Source of the DNA: Fibrobacter sp. UWH4
Lineage (GTDB): Bacteria > Fibrobacterota > Fibrobacteria > Fibrobacterales > Fibrobacteraceae
Length of the DNA stretch: 64,000 nucleotides
Assembly: GCF_900142475.1 (NCBI RefSeq)
Contig: NZ_FRAY01000001.1
Span: 124,001 to 188,000, forward strand
Direction of reading: 5' to 3'
Shown here piece after piece: positions 60,534-64,000 of the stretch. The translations under genes were made by a program, and so were the position numbers. The notes beneath the pieces were generated by a model. The model was not told the DNA's origin, did not search any database, and saw only the letters and a program-made list of their open reading frames with translations. Positions within the stretch are counted from its first letter, which is position 1, and the number at the start of each line of letters is the position of its first letter.

Positions 60534-61756
60534 TGAAAAGGGTTGTGGAGAGCTTTATTTTTGGCGTGGCATTGCTTGTCGGATGTACCGAAAAAGGGAA
60601 CGACGCTGCAGGTGCCACGAGCGAGACGACAAACGGAATCGCCATCGTTGCATTTGACGGGGCGCACATGCCTATACCGCAGGCGCGCGTTACCTTGTAT
60701 CAGCGTGCTGGTTTCACTCCTGCGGAAAGCCCGTCCGAAGATGTGAATATCCAGGACCAGTCGCAATTCCTCCCGTCCCATGTTTCAGCGCTGGAAACTG
60801 CAACAGCGGATGATTCTGGAATGGTGCAGTTCGAGACTGAAACTGACCAGTGTCAGAACGCAAGGTGCTATGTTGAGGGAATTGCGGGCGAGGACTCCTC
60901 GCTCATGGTGTGGACGAAACTCGATGCGGTAGATTCCACGGCAGACGAAATTGAACTCCTGCCGTCCGTATCGCTTACGGTGCGTACTGGGGCTGCGGCC
61001 TCTGATTCTATAGTTTCGCGCAGTGTCGTGATGCTTGATGCGACTCCCTATTGGGCAAAAAATGATGGAAGCGAGTTTATCTTCTCGCATGTTCCTGCGG
61101 GCCTATATACGATTCTTGCGGATGATCAGCCCGTTGCCGCTGTTTCGCTTGACGCGGGGACTTCCGTCGATACGCTCGTGCGATTCCAGGAAATGACCCG
61201 CGAATACGTCTTCGAAGATTTTGACGATGGCGACAGCCTGAACAACTTGGCGAAGATTTACAAGAACTTCGGCTGGTACTACATGCCGCACAAGGGTGCT
61301 GTTTTCGAAAGCCCCGATAGTGCAAGCGGCTTTGTGAGTGCGCTTGTAGATGACGGTGCCGGCGGGAAGTATCTCTCGTTAAAGTATGTCATTCAAGATA
61401 CGGGCTATGTCATGCTCGGAACGCATCTTGGGCTTGATTCCGGTTACTACGATTTGAGTGCGCTTTCTGCCGTTCGCTTGAAAGTCCGCGGTGACTGCGA
61501 TTTTGCTGTTGCGCTGGAACATTACCGTCAGCTTGAAAACAACAACTATAACAAGGCGTTGTGGATGGGGACGGCGAACGACGAATGGACGGAATTGGTT
61601 CTTCGGCCCGGTGATGAGCTTTTGGACGACAGAAATTACCAGGTCGCTTGGGGTGAAATCTCAAACGAAATCGGCATATTCAGCATCTTCATCTATAACG
61701 GTACCCGTCTAGAAATAGATGAAATCGTATTCGAAGGAATTCAAATTATCGATTAA
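60533..61756 (+). CDS. Surface lipoprotein with carboxypeptidase-regulatory-like and CIA30/CBM11-like domains, partner of TIGR02147
   Basis: 407 residues. Lipobox LLVGC puts the lipidated Cys near 18. Residues 33-130 are a carboxypeptidase-regulatory-like domain (PIPQARVTLYQ, TADDSGMVQFET, CYVEGIAG), and 140-215 are a second Ig-like stretch (FSHVPAGLYTILADD). Residues 225-405 form a CIA30/CBM11-like jelly roll (YVFEDFDDGDSLNNLAKI ... LEIDEIVFEGI). This differs from the LamG domain of the partner at 35649, while gene order and the N-terminal plan agree. The start at 60533 overlaps the regulator stop by one base. A terminator follows at 61768. Confidence 0.8.
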   Translation: MKRVVESFIFGVALLVGCTEKGNDAAGATSETTNGIAIVAFDGAHMPIPQARVTLYQRAGFTPAESPSEDVNIQDQSQFLPSHVSALETATADDSGMVQFETETDQCQNARCYVEGIAGEDSSLMVWTKLDAVDSTADEIELLPSVSLTVRTGAAASDSIVSRSVVMLDATPYWAKNDGSEFIFSHVPAGLYTILADDQPVAAVSLDAGTSVDTLVRFQEMTREYVFEDFDDGDSLNNLAKIYKNFGWYYMPHKGAVFESPDSASGFVSALVDDGAGGKYLSLKYVIQDTGYVMLGTHLGLDSGYYDLSALSAVRLKVRGDCDFAVALEHYRQLENNNYNKALWMGTANDEWTELVLRPGDELLDDRNYQVAWGEISNEIGIFSIFIYNGTRLEIDEIVFEGIQIID

Positions 61757-61767
61757 CCAAATAAAGA

Positions 61768-61795
61768 TGCCTCGGCGGATGCCGAGGCACTTTTG
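61768..61795 (+). terminator. Terminator of the TIGR02147-lipoprotein operon
   Basis: TGCCTCGGC / GCCGAGGCA, a 9-bp stem with a GGAT-containing loop followed by CTTTTGC. Nearly the same design as the terminator at 26247. Confidence 0.75.
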
Positions 61796-61825
61796 CTCCC
61801 TTTTGTTTCGGGGAAAGGCTTTTGC

Positions 61826-63718
61826 TTACTTGATTGAAATCGGGTGGACGGAATTGCCGATGCGGAGAATGTAGCGGCCTGCCTGCGGTGCGCTTAGCTT
61901 AATGCTGCTTGCGTTTGCGGTGCCGGAACGCAGCGTTTGTCCGAGGATGTTCGAAAGCGAGTAGTGCGTGCCGTTCTTGATGCCGGTGGCGACAATGTTC
62001 AATCCGTTGGTGTTTATGCGGTAATTCGCCTTTGCAATCTGCGTCTGGACGGCATTTGTGTTTGTGGGGATTTTTACAGGCGTGTAACCTTCGACGCTTT
62101 CGATGCACTTGATGTTTTCGATCCAAAGCGAGGTGTCGAAAAAGTCGTTTGTTACATTAAAGCGGAACGCGGTCGCCGCCGAAAGAACCGGGGTTAGCGG
62201 GAGTGCTGCCTGCCAGCCGTTGCTCATCATCCAGCCTAAATCCACGTAGACCGTTTCCCATTCCGGTGCATACGGCATTTCGACAAAGGGGTAGTCCCAG
62301 GCGCCTTCGCCAAAGACATCGATACTGGCGTTCCAATCGTAGTAGAGGATAAACTGGTGGTTTGCTCCTTTGTAGCGGTAGCTAACCATTTTGCACTTGG
62401 ACAAATCGGGTGCGCCGTCGAACGCGTATTCTGCGCGGATGTACGGAGCGTAATCGAAACCGGTACCGACGGTGTCAAGCTTCATGTTGTCCATTTTTAC
62501 GGTAGTTTCGGTAGAGTTGTCGGTAAAGGTGGAATTACCCTTGTCGCCCTGTTCGTCGCCGTAGTCGTCAATGTCGCTGGTGCTGCTCCACTTGCCCGGA
62601 ATATCGGTGCCGGCGCCGTATGTAATCAAGTTGGGCAACTTGTCGTTGATTTCGGTTTCCCAGTTCAGGTTTTTCTGGTAGGTGGTTTTTGCAGGCAAAA
62701 TGTTTTCTTTGATATAATTGTCGACATCGTTGTTTTCGAGGAAAGGCTTTTCGACATCCCATTTTGCACAAGAAATTTTCTTTTCCTTGGTCCATGCGAG
62801 GAATTTTTCAAGTTCGGTCTTGTGGGCTTCCTTGGTGAAGATTTCATCGATACCGCCCCATTCCGTTACGAATACGCTAAGGCCGGCTTCCATCGCCTTG
62901 TTGGAACTGGACAAGTGGCTAGAAGTCTGATGCAGGTTGGCGTAGAAATGGTAAGTGTAGGCGACGTTATCGTCTTGTACGGGGGCGGCTACGGCATCGC
63001 CTGCCATAGAAGACCACATCGGGGTTCCGACGATTACCAGGTTCTTTGAATGTTTGCGAATCGCGCTGATGACCGTGTCGGCGTATGCTTTCAGGTCTGC
63101 CCAGGATTCGCTCACGGGTTCGTTGTAGATTTCGAAAATGACATGCGGATACTTGCCGTAGCGTTCGGCCATGCGTCCGAAGAAGGCGGCGGCATCGTTT
63201 GCGGTAAAGCAGGTCTTGTTGTCGTTAAATTCGTACTTTGGCTTTGTTCCCTTATGGATGCAGTTGTAGTAACCGCCTTCGCTGTGCCAGTCGATCAAGA
63301 CGTAAACATCGTTTTGAATAGCGGCTTGAACCACGGTGTCCATTTGCGATTCGAAATATTCGGGGCGGGTCATGTAGCTTCCGTGTCCCCAAGGCGGCAC
63401 GACGCCCATGGCAGAGCGGACGAGTTCAACGTTCCAGGAGCCGACCAGAGTATCAATAAAGGAACTTCCGTAAAAGCTGCTGCCGTACGGCCAGTACTGA
63501 CTCCAAGTGAGGCTCATTCCGCGAACCTGGACTTCGGCGCCGTCCTTGACGCCTTGCACGCTGCCGTAAATGCGGCCTTCGCCAGCGGAGTTCTTGCCGC
63601 TTTGCAAAGCTCCGTATTGGCTAACGGGGCCGACGCGCGTGGGTTGAATGGTGGCGAACGCGCTGCTTGCAAAAGCGAGAGCGCACAAGGCTACTATGCC
63701 TATATTTGTCTTTTTCAT
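61826..63718 (-). CDS. Endoglucanase GH5 (subfamily 2-like) with CIA30/CBM11-like module
   Basis: Hydrolyses beta-1,4-glucan. 630 residues: signal peptide to Ala22, GH5 domain (30-350) with VRGMSLTWSQYW, the acid/base E200 in IYNEP and nucleophile E286 in VTEWGG. A CIA30/CBM11-like jelly roll follows (about 375-550: DDYGDEQGD, YDWNASIDVFGEG, SLWIENIKCI), then a T9SS-like C-terminal domain (SNILGQTLRSG, AGRYILRIGN). ATG 63718 has SD AGGAG; an upstream ATG at 63772 would add 18 residues before the signal peptide and overlap the preceding gene. Co-directional with a lipoprotein-like gene ending 26 nt upstream. Confidence 0.93.
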   Translation of the reverse strand: MKKTNIGIVALCALAFASSAFATIQPTRVGPVSQYGALQSGKNSAGEGRIYGSVQGVKDGAEVQVRGMSLTWSQYWPYGSSFYGSSFIDTLVGSWNVELVRSAMGVVPPWGHGSYMTRPEYFESQMDTVVQAAIQNDVYVLIDWHSEGGYYNCIHKGTKPKYEFNDNKTCFTANDAAAFFGRMAERYGKYPHVIFEIYNEPVSESWADLKAYADTVISAIRKHSKNLVIVGTPMWSSMAGDAVAAPVQDDNVAYTYHFYANLHQTSSHLSSSNKAMEAGLSVFVTEWGGIDEIFTKEAHKTELEKFLAWTKEKKISCAKWDVEKPFLENNDVDNYIKENILPAKTTYQKNLNWETEINDKLPNLITYGAGTDIPGKWSSTSDIDDYGDEQGDKGNSTFTDNSTETTVKMDNMKLDTVGTGFDYAPYIRAEYAFDGAPDLSKCKMVSYRYKGANHQFILYYDWNASIDVFGEGAWDYPFVEMPYAPEWETVYVDLGWMMSNGWQAALPLTPVLSAATAFRFNVTNDFFDTSLWIENIKCIESVEGYTPVKIPTNTNAVQTQIAKANYRINTNGLNIVATGIKNGTHYSLSNILGQTLRSGTANASSIKLSAPQAGRYILRIGNSVHPISIK

Positions 63719-63744
63719 AAAGCACACTCCTATATGTGAAAATT

Positions 63745-64000
63745 CTAGAATCGCATTCCGAGGCTTGGCCACATGCTCGGCGAAATGCCGTCAAAGCGAA
63801 TGTTGTCCAAGAAAATCTCTGCGTCCTCGGTCACCAAGATGTTGATGGTGTTGACGGCGATAAGTTCCGTGTCGAAATCGTCGGCGGTAAAAGTGAAGTG
63901 TTCCCATTCGTCGCCGAGCGTCACGAAGGCTGTCTGGTGAAAGTCTCGTTTGCCGTCGTTGCCGCGCTTGGTGATTTGCAGCGAAATCTTTCCGCTGCCC
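63745..64000 (-). CDS. C-terminal part of a CIA30/CBM11-like secreted protein (5' end outside window)
   Basis: Open frame from the window edge to a TAG at 63745-63747, 84 codons. The visible sequence includes KISLQITKRGNDG, EWEHFTFTADDFDTE, INILVTEDAEIFLDNIRFDG and ends in SMWPSLGMRF. This is the end of a jelly-roll carbohydrate-binding fold like those in the GH5 enzyme and the lipoprotein at 60533. It probably forms an operon with GH5 (26-nt gap). Full domain content is unknown. Confidence 0.7.
   Translation of the reverse strand, partial: GSGKISLQITKRGNDGKRDFHQTAFVTLGDEWEHFTFTADDFDTELIAVNTINILVTEDAEIFLDNIRFDGISPSMWPSLGMRF

Overview
The window looks like chromosome of a fibre-degrading Fibrobacter (F. 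succinogenes-like). The evidence is two TIGR02147/DUF4423 proteins (a family multiplied in Fibrobacter), secreted enzymes with Ser-rich linkers and either a T9SS-like C-terminal domain or a short basic C-terminal tail, many surface lipoproteins, and a very large set of plant cell-wall enzymes. No rRNA, tRNA, CRISPR array, insertion sequence or prophage was recognised.

Region 1 (1-18.8 kb) is mostly housekeeping: the 3' part of carB, an AT-rich AlbA_2/ATPase regulator-like gene, bioB, a duplicated-domain lipoprotein, argF, a 31-codon AURKAIP1/COX24-type gene, a lipoprotein glucuronoyl esterase (CE15), an NhaC antiporter, an EamA transporter, coaX, a membrane GGDEF protein, a UDP-xylose synthase, trpS and an OLD-type nuclease. 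Many genes here are convergent pairs separated by clear intrinsic terminators.

Region 2 (19-53.2 kb) is one large pectin/rhamnogalacturonan-I island built from several operons. First comes a surface lipoprotein, then a PL9-PL1 pectate lyase operon and a secreted HExxH protein. Next is a leftward operon of a PL11 rhamnogalacturonan lyase and three CE12 acetylesterases. Divergent from it is a TIGR02147 regulator plus its lipoprotein. An arabinan operon of three GH43 enzymes plus a 28-residue membrane microprotein follows. Last is a galactan/homogalacturonan run of GH53, PL9, GH43, PL1 and PL1. Together these would strip acetyl groups, cut the RG-I backbone, remove arabinan and galactan side chains and depolymerise homogalacturonan. 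There is no SusC/SusD pair, TonB receptor or ABC importer anywhere in the island.

Region 3 (53.2-64 kb) has a histidine-phosphatase lipoprotein coupled to a frameshifted SUMF1-type lipoprotein, an SGNH esterase and a GH26 mannanase. Divergent from GH26 is a second TIGR02147 + lipoprotein pair. A GH5 cellulase and the end of another carbohydrate-binding lipoprotein close the window.

The most interesting signal is regulatory. Both TIGR02147 genes have the same layout: a polysaccharide operon diverges on one side and a co-transcribed surface lipoprotein follows on the other. The pectin promoters carry an unusual tandem site, TAGTA repeated exactly 12 nt apart, in five places (about 28.06, 34.74, 37.14, 42.78 and 42.82 kb). 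The PL9 promoter has a different word (TGAGAACA) with the same 12-nt period. The GH26/TIGR02147 and SUMF1 promoters share TGTGGACA-N4-TGTCCACA-like sites, also with a 12-nt arm spacing. I propose, as inference, that TIGR02147 protein, partner lipoprotein and 12-nt-period operator form a substrate-response module.
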